The notes under the pieces are model-generated. The model worked only from the letters and a program-made list of their open reading frames with translations. It was not told the origin of the DNA and searched no databases. From Maritimibacter sp. (GTDB lineage Bacteria > Pseudomonadota > Alphaproteobacteria > Rhodobacterales > Rhodobacteraceae), in NCBI GenBank assembly GCA_002695005.1, contig NZNT01000006.1:1-64000 (forward strand): 64,000 bases of DNA, given 5' to 3'. Positions within the stretch are counted from its first letter, which is position 1; every line of letters begins with the position of its first letter. This document shows, one piece after another, positions 28,008 through 36,790 of this stretch. A program made the position numbers and the translations under genes.

Positions 28008-28486
28008 TGTATCTCATTGCACCAGCGCGTGCGCGCGCCGCTCCAGGTGGAGTGACGGGCGATGGGTGGTGACTTGTCAGGGCGAGCAATGGCGCGGCGG
28101 CATGCAGGTCGTGCGGAAGCATGCGCCCCGCATTTTGTCCCATCAGTGCCGCGTCGCGCCTCATCGCGTTTCTTCTCCGACCCCGTCTAGCGCGGGGCCC
28201 GTTTGGGTCCGGTCGGGCTTAGGCCTCCGGACGAATGTCTGGCGTTCGGGTTTTGTCATGCCCGCCTGCCTTGGCCTTTCGGCCATCTCGGTCTGCACCC
28301 CGCCTCCGGCGCGTGTGTCGCGCGGTTCGGCCCACATGCAGCAAAACTTTCGGGCGACCCCGCTCCGGGTTCGCCGCCCTGCGAACATAGGGGTCCGGGG
28401 GGTATCATGACAATGGCGAAAATGATCCGCGCAAACGGTTTTTCCGGTGAGCGTCCAATCGCCCGTCATCCAAGCCTATGTTTTTC
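28008..28486 (-). other. Long 5' leader and promoter region of rne
   Basis: About 480 bases without a supported gene between mrcA and rne, both read leftward. A candidate promoter is marked at 28384-28413, giving a leader of roughly 370 nt. GTTCGC (28369-28374) and GCGAAC (28381-28386) form a short perfect inverted repeat around its start point. RNase E genes in other bacteria have long leaders that RNase E itself cleaves to limit its own synthesis; the same is likely here. No T-run terminator for mrcA was found. Confidence 0.5.
28384..28413 (-). promoter_or_regulatory. Candidate rne promoter
   Basis: On the minus strand TTGTCA (28413-28408) and TATGTT (28389-28384) are 18 bases apart, matching sigma-70 spacing. 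It would start transcription near 28377. The evidence is sequence only. Confidence 0.45.
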
Positions 28487-30997
28487 CTAGTAAAGCCCGC
28501 CCGAAGAGAGCGACCCGAAATTCGCCTTGTCCGGAATGACGACGGTTTCGCCGGTCGAGGTGGTCACCTGTTGTGTGCCGCCCCCCGTCGTCTCCCCAAA
28601 GAGCGGCAGGTTGGAGCCCATGGCGAAGCCGCCGTCGAAGACGATCCCGAAGATCGGCTCCTCGCCATCGCGAAAATATTCGGCCACGACGTTGGGGCCC
28701 GAGGCGCTGTCGGGAAGGCGCGCGCCGGAATAGCGGTCGATCTTCACGAAATGCCCGCCCGGCGGCAGTTTGAACTTGCCGCCCCCGTATTTCTTGACGG
28801 CTTCCGTCATGAACCGCTGGAACACGGGGCCACAGGTGCCACCACCGGATGCGCCGCCCAAGGGCTTCGGCCGGTCGAACCCGATGTAACAGCCGGCCAC
28901 GATGTTCGACGTGAAGCCCACGAACCAGACGTCCTTGGAATCGTTCGTCGTCCCGGTCTTGCCCGCCGTGGGCACCGGCAGGCGCACGGCGCCCGAGGCC
29001 GTGCCACGCTGAACGACGCCCTGCATCATGGAGGTGAGCTGATAGGCGGTGATCGCGTCCATTACACGTTCACGGTTCGACGTGATCTCGGGCGCTTCGC
29101 CCTGCGGCAGACGCGCGGCCTTGCAGTCCGTGCAGTCGCGCTGATCATGGCGATAGATCGTCCGGCCCCAGCGGTCCTGCACCCGGTCAACGAGCGTGGG
29201 TTCAACCCGCTCGCCGCCATTGGCGAACATGGCGTATGCCGACACCATCTTGAACAGCGTCGTCTCGGCCGACCCCAGCGCATTGGCGAGATAGGGGTCG
29301 AGCTCGTCATAAACCCCGAACCGCTCGGCATACCGAGCGACGGTGTGCATACCGACTTCCTGCGCAAGACGCACCGTCATCAGGTTCCGCGAGCGTTCGA
29401 TCCCCGTGCGCAGCGGCGTGGGGCCGTAAAAGCGGTTGGACGCGTTCTTGGGCCGCCAGATCTCGCCCCCCGTATCGATCTCGATCGGCGCGTCGATGAT
29501 GATCGAGGCGGGCGAGAAGCCCGACGACAGGGCCGAGGCGTAGACGAACGGCTTGAAGGACGAGCCAGGCTGGCGCGTGGCCTGCGTCGCGCGGTTGAAG
29601 GTCGAGTTCTCGTAAGAGAAGCCGCCCTGCATCGCGATCACGCGGCCGGTGTTCACGTCCATCGCCATGAAACCGCCCTGCACTTCCGGCACTTGCCTGA
29701 GCGACCAGCGCACGAAATTGCCCTCCGCGCCCTCCCCGTCGGTAAGGGTGCGCACATGGACAATGTCCCCGCGTTCGAAATTATCTGCAAAGCTTCCGCG
29801 GAACCACGACGTATCGCTTCGCGGAATGACCCAGGGTTGCGGCTCCGGCTGCCCCTCGATCTTCACCGTCATCTCGTTGGACCCGATCTGGTCGACCACG
29901 GCGACATACCATTGACCGTTGAGATTGATGTCCCGGGCCACGCGGACCTCGGCCAGCGCGTCTTCCCAGGTGCCGTCATCGAGCGTGGCGGGGTCGATGG
30001 ACTTGCCCGTCCCGCGCCAGCCGGACCGCGCCCGGTCATAGTCTTCAAGCGCCTTGCGCAGGGACCATGCGGCCACCTCCTGCATTTCCGGGTCGACCGT
30101 CGCGCGGATCGTCAGCCCCCCGCCGAAGAATTCCTCTTCACCAAAGTCGCGCGACAACTGCCGCCGGATCTCGTCGGTGAAATAGTCGCGGCGCGGCATG
30201 GCCGAGCGGAAGCTTTCGAAGTCGTCGCCCTGCACCGAACGGATCGGTTCCTGCCGTTCCGACAGATAAGTTTCCTCGGTGATGTAACCGTTCTCGTACA
30301 TCTCCTTGAGGATGAAGTTGCGGCGATTGAGCAACCGATCGTGGTTGCGCACCGGGTGATAGTCCGATGGCGCCTTGGGCATCGCGGCCAGCATCGCAGC
30401 TTCGTGCGGGGCCAGCGTGTCCAGCGTCTTGTTGAAATAGGTCTGCGCCGCCGCGGTCACACCAAAGGAGTTCTGCCCGAGGAAAATCTCGTTGAGATAC
30501 AGCGCAAGGATGTCTTCCTTGTCGAGCGTCTTTTCCAGCCGCGAGGCGAGGATCAGTTCCTTGATCTTGCGCTCGGCAGAGCGGTCGGACGACAGCAGGA
30601 AGTTCTTCATCACCTGCTGGGTGATGGTCGACGCGCCGCGCAGACGCCCGCCGCGCGCCGCTTCCACGGCGGCGGCCAGCATCCCGCGGGGGTCATAGCC
30701 CTTGTGGCTGTAGAAATTCTTGTCCTCGGCCGAGATGAAGGCGTGTTTCACCAGCTCCGGGATCTGTTCCGGCGGCGTGTAGAGCCGACGCTCACGGGCG
30801 AACTCGTCCATGAGCTGCCCCTCACCCGAATAGATCCGGCTGATCGTCGCAGGCTGGTAGTTCTCCAACTGCTCCGTCGATGGCAGGCCGCGACCATAGG
30901 CGAAAAAGATCGCACCGATCCCGAGCGCCGCCATGAAGGCGCCGAGTGTCAGCCACGAAAAGATGGCACCGAAAAATCCCAGTATGAATCGGATCAA
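28487..30997 (-). CDS. mrcA: Penicillin-binding protein 1A (bifunctional transglycosylase/transpeptidase)
   Basis: Polymerises and cross-links peptidoglycan in the periplasm. The 836-residue protein has an N-terminal membrane anchor (FILGFFGAIFSWLTLGAFMAALGIGAIFF), a GT51 glycosyltransferase domain with ISAEDKNFYSHKGYDPRGM and RGASTITQQVMKNFLL, an OB-like insert, and a transpeptidase domain with SSFK (GSSFKPF), SRN and KTGTT. I chose the TTG at 30997 because GGAGG lies 5 nt upstream and homologues begin there with IRFIL; the in-frame GTG at 31039 has no ribosome site. It lies upstream of rne on the same strand. Confidence 0.94.
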   Translation of the reverse strand: MIRFILGFFGAIFSWLTLGAFMAALGIGAIFFAYGRGLPSTEQLENYQPATISRIYSGEGQLMDEFARERRLYTPPEQIPELVKHAFISAEDKNFYSHKGYDPRGMLAAAVEAARGGRLRGASTITQQVMKNFLLSSDRSAERKIKELILASRLEKTLDKEDILALYLNEIFLGQNSFGVTAAAQTYFNKTLDTLAPHEAAMLAAMPKAPSDYHPVRNHDRLLNRRNFILKEMYENGYITEETYLSERQEPIRSVQGDDFESFRSAMPRRDYFTDEIRRQLSRDFGEEEFFGGGLTIRATVDPEMQEVAAWSLRKALEDYDRARSGWRGTGKSIDPATLDDGTWEDALAEVRVARDINLNGQWYVAVVDQIGSNEMTVKIEGQPEPQPWVIPRSDTSWFRGSFADNFERGDIVHVRTLTDGEGAEGNFVRWSLRQVPEVQGGFMAMDVNTGRVIAMQGGFSYENSTFNRATQATRQPGSSFKPFVYASALSSGFSPASIIIDAPIEIDTGGEIWRPKNASNRFYGPTPLRTGIERSRNLMTVRLAQEVGMHTVARYAERFGVYDELDPYLANALGSAETTLFKMVSAYAMFANGGERVEPTLVDRVQDRWGRTIYRHDQRDCTDCKAARLPQGEAPEITSNRERVMDAITAYQLTSMMQGVVQRGTASGAVRLPVPTAGKTGTTNDSKDVWFVGFTSNIVAGCYIGFDRPKPLGGASGGGTCGPVFQRFMTEAVKKYGGGKFKLPPGGHFVKIDRYSGARLPDSASGPNVVAEYFRDGEEPIFGIVFDGGFAMGSNLPLFGETTGGGTQQVTTSTGETVVIPDKANFGSLSSGGLY

Positions 30998-31159
30998 GAC
31001 TGCCTCCGGAGGTTGAGCCAAAGGGTATAGGGGTTTCACCGCCCCTGGTCAAAAAAGATCGGCAGGGTTCGGCCCAGTGAAAACAGCGTTTGGCAGAAAT
31101 TCGCCCGAACGCTATCAAGCCACTGGACAAGCGGGGGAAATCGGCACCATGTGCCGCTC

Positions 31160-31765
31160 ATGAGGCCCGAAGACATTCTCCCCACCTACGACCGCGTCGC
31201 ACGCGGATTCGCACGTTCCCGCGACCGGACCCTGTTCGAGCGCCGCTGGCTCGACCGGGCATTGAACCATGCCCCCGGTCGCCGCGTGCTCGACCTTGGC
31301 TGCGGGCCCGGCAAACCCATCGCATCCTACCTTCAGGAACGGCGGGGCGAGATCACCGGCGTCGACGGCGCAGGCTCCATGCTGGTGCTGTTTCGCGAAA
31401 ACCTGCCCCATGCGCGCGCCATCCATGCCGACATGCGCGGGTTGGATCTGGGTGAGACCTTCGACCTGATCCTCGCCTGGAACTCGATGTTCCACCTGTC
31501 GGTCGACGATCAGCGCGCCATGTTCGCCACCTTCGCGGCCCATTCCCATGCGCGCACCGCGCTCATGTTCACCTCCGGACCGGCGGCCGGTGAGGCGATG
31601 GGCAAGGTCGAGGGTGAAACCGTCTACCACGCCTCGCTCGACCCAGCGGAATACCGCAAGCTGCTGAATGAAAACGGGTTCGACGTGGTGTCTTTCGTGC
31701 CCGAAGACCCGACCTGCAACGGCCATTCGGTCTGGCTCGCCAGATACCGGGGCCTGCACGCCTGA
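31160..31765 (+). CDS. Class I SAM-dependent methyltransferase
   Basis: The 201-residue protein has the Rossmann methyltransferase signature RVLDLGCGPGKPIASYL (motif I), ITGVDGAGSML (motif II acidic residue) and FDLILAWNSMFHL (motif IV region), with an ending like other small-molecule methyltransferases (NGFDVVSF). The substrate is unknown. The ATG at 31160 is preferred over the upstream GTG at 31151. It sits alone on the plus strand between mrcA and the amidase gene, and ends 1 base before the convergent amidase stop. Confidence 0.85.
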   Translation: MRPEDILPTYDRVARGFARSRDRTLFERRWLDRALNHAPGRRVLDLGCGPGKPIASYLQERRGEITGVDGAGSMLVLFRENLPHARAIHADMRGLDLGETFDLILAWNSMFHLSVDDQRAMFATFAAHSHARTALMFTSGPAAGEAMGKVEGETVYHASLDPAEYRKLLNENGFDVVSFVPEDPTCNGHSVWLARYRGLHA

Positions 31766-31766
31766 T

Positions 31767-32963
31767 CTACTGCCGCAGACGCTCCTTGGCGGCCTGATCT
31801 TCCAGCGCCCACTCCAGGACCGCGTCCCGGATCCCTTCGGCCGCGCGGCGGCGCCACTCGGAGTCCACCATTTTCTCGCGGTCGCGTTTCGAGGACAGGA
31901 ACCCCAGCTCGATCAGCACCGACGGGATGTCCGGAGCCTTGAGGACAGAAAACCCCGCCTCCAAACGCGGTGTCTTGTATGTCGATTGAGTCGCGGTCCG
32001 GATGCCGTCCACGATCGCATCCGCCAGCGCGTCCGAGCGGGGCTGCGTCTCGGTCCGCGCCATGTCCATGAGGACGAGCGCGACCTCGTCCCCGGTCTGG
32101 TTCAGGTCCACCCCCGCCAAAAGGTCCGCGCGGTCATGCCGTTCGGCAAGCTTCTGCGAGGCGATATCGGTCGCCTCCTCGGCCAGCGTATAAACCGTGG
32201 CCCCGTTGGCCCGGCCCTCGGCCAGCGCATCTGCATGGAGCGACAGGAATATGTCGGCACCGGCAGCACGGGCGAATGACACGCGCTCTTCCAGCGGGAC
32301 AAACACGTCCTCGTCGCGGGTCAGCACGACATCGATCCCATCCTGGCGCAACAGGACCTCCTTGAGTTCACGCGCGAAGGTGAGCATCAGGTCCGCCTCC
32401 CGGATACCCTCACGCTCCGCCCCCGGATCGATGCCGCCATGACCGGGGTCCAGCACGACGACCAAAGGCCCCTCGCCCCGCGACACCGGCGGAAGCGGGT
32501 CCGCCATGTCGAACACGGCACTCTCGGGCGCGCCGACCTCTGCGGCGAACGTCTCCGCATCCGTCGGGACCAACGTCAGCCCGACGCGCGCGCCGTCTTG
32601 CCCGACCCGCCGCATACCGGCCTGCTCGACCAGAAATGGATCGTCCAGCGTGACCACCAGCCGCGACCATCCGGGCCGAAACAGCCCCGTGCGCACCGCC
32701 GTCACGCCCTCGACGCTTGCGAGAGCGGCCTCATCCACGCCGGTCCAGTCCAGCTCGGAAAAATCCACGACAAGCCGCGCGGGATCGGCCAGCGAAAACA
32801 CCCGCCACGGAACGGCTCGAGTCATCTCGAGATCGAGCATCAGACCCTCGTCCCCTCGCGCGATAACGAGCCCGTCGCCGTCCAGCCGTGCCAGCGCCGA
32901 AAGCTGCGCCTGCGCCACACCGGCCCATGCCACCATCAGAAAAAGAAGAACCGCCCGGATCAT
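31767..32963 (-). CDS. amiC: N-acetylmuramoyl-L-alanine amidase (AmiC-like)
   Basis: A periplasmic zinc amidase that removes stem peptides from peptidoglycan, needed for daughter-cell separation. The 398-residue protein has a signal peptide (residues 1-19, ending AQAQ), an AMIN domain (about 25-130) for septal binding, and an Amidase_3 domain. The zinc ligands are in LDPGHGGIDPGA, READLML and SLHADA, and the catalytic Glu is in IELGFLSSKRD. Its genes lie next to mrcA and rne, an order seen in other alphaproteobacteria, though here a plus-strand methyltransferase gene separates it from mrcA. Confidence 0.94.
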   Translation of the reverse strand: MIRAVLLFLMVAWAGVAQAQLSALARLDGDGLVIARGDEGLMLDLEMTRAVPWRVFSLADPARLVVDFSELDWTGVDEAALASVEGVTAVRTGLFRPGWSRLVVTLDDPFLVEQAGMRRVGQDGARVGLTLVPTDAETFAAEVGAPESAVFDMADPLPPVSRGEGPLVVVLDPGHGGIDPGAEREGIREADLMLTFARELKEVLLRQDGIDVVLTRDEDVFVPLEERVSFARAAGADIFLSLHADALAEGRANGATVYTLAEEATDIASQKLAERHDRADLLAGVDLNQTGDEVALVLMDMARTETQPRSDALADAIVDGIRTATQSTYKTPRLEAGFSVLKAPDIPSVLIELGFLSSKRDREKMVDSEWRRRAAEGIRDAVLEWALEDQAAKERLRQ

Positions 32964-33021
32964 CTGCTGCCCTATCCGTTTTTTTGGCGATCATACAGGC
33001 GAACACCCGTCCCGCCCATCC

Positions 33022-33123
33022 CTTCTCTGTTTGAGGAAACCTCGGGGAGCGCGAGGGGCAGCGCCCCTCGCCCACCGCGGCGTCCCGGCGCGGCGCAAAC
33101 CCTGCGCGGGCGCAAGCCCGCAC
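33022..33123. repeat. GC-rich palindromic repeat, copy 1
   Basis: Begins with TTCTCTGTTTGAGGAAACCT, then a palindrome at 33051-33071 (arms GCGAGGGGC and GCCCCTCGC around AGC), and ends with GCGGGC GCAA GCCCGC (33106-33121). A second copy with the same opening lies at 53912-54088. It sits between the aminotransferase and amidase genes. Confidence 0.7.
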
Positions 33124-33135
33124 TATCTGGAAACG

Positions 33136-34275
33136 CTACCGCCGGGCCATGAAATCAGCAAGCCGGGCGAGCCCCTCTTCGATGTCGGCGGTCGAACGCG
33201 CGTAGGAAAACCGCAGGGTCTGGCCCCCGCGGACAGGATCAAAGTCCATCCCCGGCGTTACCGCCACCCCGGCCGTGTCGAGGATCTCGCGCGCGAAGGC
33301 CCCGCTGTCATCGGTGTGCTCGGACACGTCCGCATAGACGTAGAACGCCCCGTCCGGCGGCGCGATCCGGTCGAACCCCGCGCGCGGCAAACCTTCCAGC
33401 ATCAGCGCGCGGTTGCGCACATACACCTCCCGGTTCGCCTCCAACTCGTCCACCGCGTCCAGCGCGGCGAGTGCGGCCACCTGACTTACATGCGGCGGGC
33501 AGATGAACATGTTCTGCGCGATCCGTTCCACCGTGCGCAGGTGATCTTCGGGCACCACCATCCAGCCCACGCGCCAGCCGGTCATCGAGAAATACTTGGA
33601 GAACGAGTTGATGACATGGACCTCGTCGGTAAGCTCCAGCGCGCTTACCGCCCGCGTCTCGTAATGCAGCCCGTGATAAATCTCGTCGGAGATAAGTGAA
33701 ATGCCCCGCGCGTCGCAGGTCTCCACCAACGCGCCGAGCGCGGCGCGGTCCAGCATCGTGCCCGACGGGTTCGCAGGCGAGGCGACCATGAGCCCGGCGA
33801 TATCGTCCGGAATATCTCCCGGCACCGGCTGATAGCGGTTCTCGGGCGACGCCGGGAACCCCACCGGCTCCATGCCAAGCGCTTTGAGGATCTGGCGATA
33901 GGACGGATAGCCAGGATCGGCGAGGCCCACCCGGTCGCCCGAGTCGAACAGCGTCGTGAAAGACAGCAGGAAGGCCGCCGACGAACCCGACGTGACCACC
34001 ACCCGCGCCGGATCAAGGTCGACGCCGTACCAACGATCGTAAAGCGCCGCGATCCCCCGCCTCAGCGCGGGCAGGCCCAGTGCCACGGTGTATCCCAGCG
34101 CCTCCGCCTCCATCGCTCGCGCCACCGCGTCTCGCGCAACGGCGGGCGCCGGGGTTGCGGGCTGGCCCACCTCCATGTGGATGATGTGGCGCCCGGCTTC
34201 TTCCGCCAGACGCGCCGCCTCCATCACATCCATGACGATGAAGGGATCGACCTCGCTTCTCTTTGATTTGCGCAT
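33136..34275 (-). CDS. Class I/II PLP-dependent aminotransferase
   Basis: A 379-residue fold-type I aminotransferase. It has the N-terminal HMEVGQPATPAP, YTVALGLPALRRGIA, the PLP-pocket SGSSAAFLL, SPANPSGTM, DEIYHGLHYE with the PLP-ring Asp and Tyr, and SFSKYFSMTGWRVGW with the Schiff-base Lys. The family is the AspC/alanine-type group; the exact amino acid cannot be assigned. ATG 34275 has AGAGG about 6-7 nt upstream; the upstream extension is non-coding. It lies 136 bases from the divergent DsbA-like gene. Confidence 0.92.
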   Translation of the reverse strand: MRKSKRSEVDPFIVMDVMEAARLAEEAGRHIIHMEVGQPATPAPAVARDAVARAMEAEALGYTVALGLPALRRGIAALYDRWYGVDLDPARVVVTSGSSAAFLLSFTTLFDSGDRVGLADPGYPSYRQILKALGMEPVGFPASPENRYQPVPGDIPDDIAGLMVASPANPSGTMLDRAALGALVETCDARGISLISDEIYHGLHYETRAVSALELTDEVHVINSFSKYFSMTGWRVGWMVVPEDHLRTVERIAQNMFICPPHVSQVAALAALDAVDELEANREVYVRNRALMLEGLPRAGFDRIAPPDGAFYVYADVSEHTDDSGAFAREILDTAGVAVTPGMDFDPVRGGQTLRFSYARSTADIEEGLARLADFMARR

Positions 34276-34411
34276 CACGACCTCTTGAGCATAGTGGGAA
34301 CCGAGGTGACGCCTCGGCGGCGAAAGGTCAACCGCGCGGCGGGGTGTCACGGGGGATTGCGCCCGGTCCACGCGGCCTCTAGCGTCCCGCCAACCAGATA
34401 TCGGAGTGCCC

Positions 34412-35170
34412 ATGACCCGCCTTGTATCCGCCGCCGCCCTCGCCTTCGGCCTTGTCACCACACCCGCCCTGTCCTTCGACATCGGCGAAATGACCGAGGA
34501 CGAGCGCGCCATGTTCCGGGACGAGGTGCGCGGTTACCTGCTCGAAAACCCTGAAGTGCTGATGGAGGCCATCTCGGTCCTCGAACAGCGGCAGGCCGAC
34601 GCGGCGGAGCAGAACGACGCGAACCTCGTCGCGACCAATGCCGACAGCATTTTCAATGACGGCTTCAGCCATGTGGGCGGCAACCCCGAGGGCGACGTGA
34701 CCATCGTCGAATTCGTGGATTACCGCTGCGGGTATTGCCGCAAGGCCTTCCCCGAACTCAATGAGCTCGTGTCCAGCGACGGCGACATCCGCGTGATCTA
34801 CAAGGAATTCCCGATCCTGGGCGAGGAAAGCGTCACCTCCTCACGCTTCGCCATCGCCACGCAGCTCGCTCATGGCGAAGAGGCCTATGCCGAAGTCCAC
34901 GACGCGCTCATGACCCTGCGCGCCAACGCGACCGAAGAAGTGCTCGCGCGGATGGCCGACGACATGGGCTATGACAGCGCCGAAATTCTCGACCGGATGG
35001 ACGACCCCGAGGTAAACCGCCGGATCGAGGAAAACCACATGCTCGCGCAGCGTCTGGAGATTTCCGGCACCCCGACATTCGTGCTCGAAGATCAGATGGT
35101 GCGCGGGTACGTCCCGCTCGAAGCGATGCGCGGCATGGTCGAACAGGTCCGCGACGCGCAGGACAGCTGA
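34412..35170 (+). CDS. DsbA/Com1-family periplasmic thioredoxin-like protein
   Basis: The 252-residue protein has a signal peptide (cleavage after ALS, about residue 21), an N-terminal helical extension (25-80) and a thioredoxin fold whose active site is FVDYRCGYCRKAF (Cys106-Gly-Tyr-Cys109). The cis-Pro loop is SGTPTFVLED. The helical extension and CGYC are typical of Com1/ScsC-like disulphide oxidoreductases or isomerases. It acts on cysteine pairs of exported proteins. ATG 34412 with GGAG 5 nt before is preferred over the GTG at 34406. Confidence 0.93.
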   Translation: MTRLVSAAALAFGLVTTPALSFDIGEMTEDERAMFRDEVRGYLLENPEVLMEAISVLEQRQADAAEQNDANLVATNADSIFNDGFSHVGGNPEGDVTIVEFVDYRCGYCRKAFPELNELVSSDGDIRVIYKEFPILGEESVTSSRFAIATQLAHGEEAYAEVHDALMTLRANATEEVLARMADDMGYDSAEILDRMDDPEVNRRIEENHMLAQRLEISGTPTFVLEDQMVRGYVPLEAMRGMVEQVRDAQDS

Positions 35171-35177
35171 TCCTCCG

Positions 35178-35579
35178 CTACGCCCGCCCGTCGGTGAATT
35201 CGACGAGATCCCACAACGTGCCGTATAGGTCCTCGAACACGGCAACCGTGCCGTAGTCGGCTTCCTTGGGGGCGCGAACGAAGCTCACGCCCTTGGCGAC
35301 AAGGGCGTGATAATCCCGCCAGAAATCGTCCGTCCTGAGAAACAGGAACACCCGACCGCCGGCCTGGTCCCCGATAAAGGTGGCTTGCCGGTCATTTGAC
35401 GCGCGTGCCAGCAGGATCGACGCGCCTCCGCCGCTTGGCCGCACGACAACCCATCGCTTGTCCTGGTCCGGTTGGTGGCTGTCCTCGACAAGGTCAAAGC
35501 CCAGCGTGTTGACGTAGAAACTGATGGCCTCGTCATAGTCGCGCACGACCAGCGCGACATGGGCAAGGCTCCGGGTCAC
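35178..35579 (-). CDS. VOC-family (glyoxalase/bleomycin resistance-like) protein
   Basis: The 133-residue protein has the paired beta-alpha-beta-beta-beta modules of the vicinal oxygen chelate fold: [29 protein letters not shown] with the first metal-ligand His, and [15 protein letters not shown] with the final Glu. Such proteins include lyases, dioxygenases and drug-binding proteins; the substrate is unknown. Its ATG overlaps the ispG stop (ATGA), so it is co-translated with ispG. Confidence 0.88.
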   Translation of the reverse strand: MTRSLAHVALVVRDYDEAISFYVNTLGFDLVEDSHQPDQDKRWVVVRPSGGGASILLARASNDRQATFIGDQAGGRVFLFLRTDDFWRDYHALVAKGVSFVRAPKEADYGTVAVFEDLYGTLWDLVEFTDGRA

Positions 35580-36709
35580 TCGGCCGCTTCGTCCGCCGCA
35601 GCCTCTTGCGCCTCGATCTCGGCGGCCTTCTTCTCGACCAGCTCGACGATGTGCTCAACCATGCCCTCGTTCCCGATCCGATGGTCCTGCTTGCCGGCCA
35701 TATAGACCATGCCATGACCGGCCCCGCCGCCGGTAAACCCGACATCGGTCATCAGCGCTTCGCCAGGCCCGTTCACGACGCAGCCGATGATCGACAGGCT
35801 CATGGGTGTATGAATATGGGCGAGCCGTTCTTCCAGAACCTCGACCGTCTTGATGACGTCGAACCCCTGCCGCGCGCAGGACGGGCAGGAGATGATGTTG
35901 ACGCCCCGGTGACGCAGTCCCAGTGACTTGAGGATTTCGAAACCGACCTTAACTTCTTCCACCGGGTCCGCAGACAGGCTCACGCGGATCGTATCCCCGA
36001 TGCCGGCCCAGAGCAGATTGCCAAGCCCGATGGATGACTTGATCGTGCCGGAGGTCAGCCCCCCTGCCTCGGTGATCCCAAGGTGCAGCGGCGCATCCGT
36101 CGCCTCGGCCAACGCGTGATAAGCCGCAGCGGACAGGAACACGTCCGAAGCCTTCACGCTGATCTTGAAGTTGAAGAAGTCGTTGTCTTCGAGAATGCGG
36201 ATATGCTCCAGCCCGGACTCGACCATCGCCTCCGGGCATGGCTCGCCGTACTTTTCGAGCAGATGCCGCTCCAGCGACCCCGCATTCACGCCGATCCGCA
36301 TGGAACAGCCGTGGTCGCGCGCCGCCGCGATGACCTCGCGCACCCGGTCCTCGGACCCGATGTTACCGGGATTGATCCGCAGGCAGGCCGCACCCGCCTC
36401 GGCCGCTTCGATCCCGCGCTTGTAGTGGAAATGGATGTCCGCAACGATCGGCACCGGGCTTTCGGCCACGATCTCTTTCAGCGCCTTCGCCGACGCCTCA
36501 TCGGGGACAGACACGCGCACGATATCGGCGCCTGCCTCGGCGGCCGCCTGCACTTGTGCGACGGTAGCAGCGACATCCGTGGTCGCGGTGTTGGTCATCG
36601 TCTGGACCGAAATCGGCGCATCTCCCCCGACAGGGACATTACCGACCATGATCTGACGGGACTTGCGGCGGTCGATCGACCGCCAGGGGCGGATCGGATT
36701 GTGCGACAT
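35576..36709 (-). CDS. ispG: 4-hydroxy-3-methylbut-2-enyl diphosphate synthase
   Basis: Converts MEcPP to HMBPP, the penultimate step of the MEP isoprenoid pathway, using a 4Fe-4S cluster. The 377-residue length is normal for the bacterial single-chain form. The TIM-barrel part has [19 protein letters not shown] and GVNAGSLE; the cluster part has [10 protein letters not shown] and [10 protein letters not shown] with the three cysteine ligands and the catalytic Glu. ATG 36709 has GAGG 5 nt upstream. It is followed by a VOC-family gene (4-base overlap) and preceded by the RodZ-like gene on the same strand. Confidence 0.97.
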   Translation of the reverse strand: MSHNPIRPWRSIDRRKSRQIMVGNVPVGGDAPISVQTMTNTATTDVAATVAQVQAAAEAGADIVRVSVPDEASAKALKEIVAESPVPIVADIHFHYKRGIEAAEAGAACLRINPGNIGSEDRVREVIAAARDHGCSMRIGVNAGSLERHLLEKYGEPCPEAMVESGLEHIRILEDNDFFNFKISVKASDVFLSAAAYHALAEATDAPLHLGITEAGGLTSGTIKSSIGLGNLLWAGIGDTIRVSLSADPVEEVKVGFEILKSLGLRHRGVNIISCPSCARQGFDVIKTVEVLEERLAHIHTPMSLSIIGCVVNGPGEALMTDVGFTGGGAGHGMVYMAGKQDHRIGNEGMVEHIVELVEKKAAEIEAQEAAADEAAE

Positions 36710-36790
36710 GGGGCCTCGCAAAACTGGATCGCCCGACCGATACCGCGTGGCGAAGGGGGCGACAAGGCAACAGACTGTGAAAGCCGGGGC

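Noticed and set aside
28478-31030. 850-codon plus-strand frame opposite mrcA
   Set aside because: Its antisense encodes PBP1A with all catalytic motifs. The plus-strand translation is Arg/His/Pro-rich with no family features.
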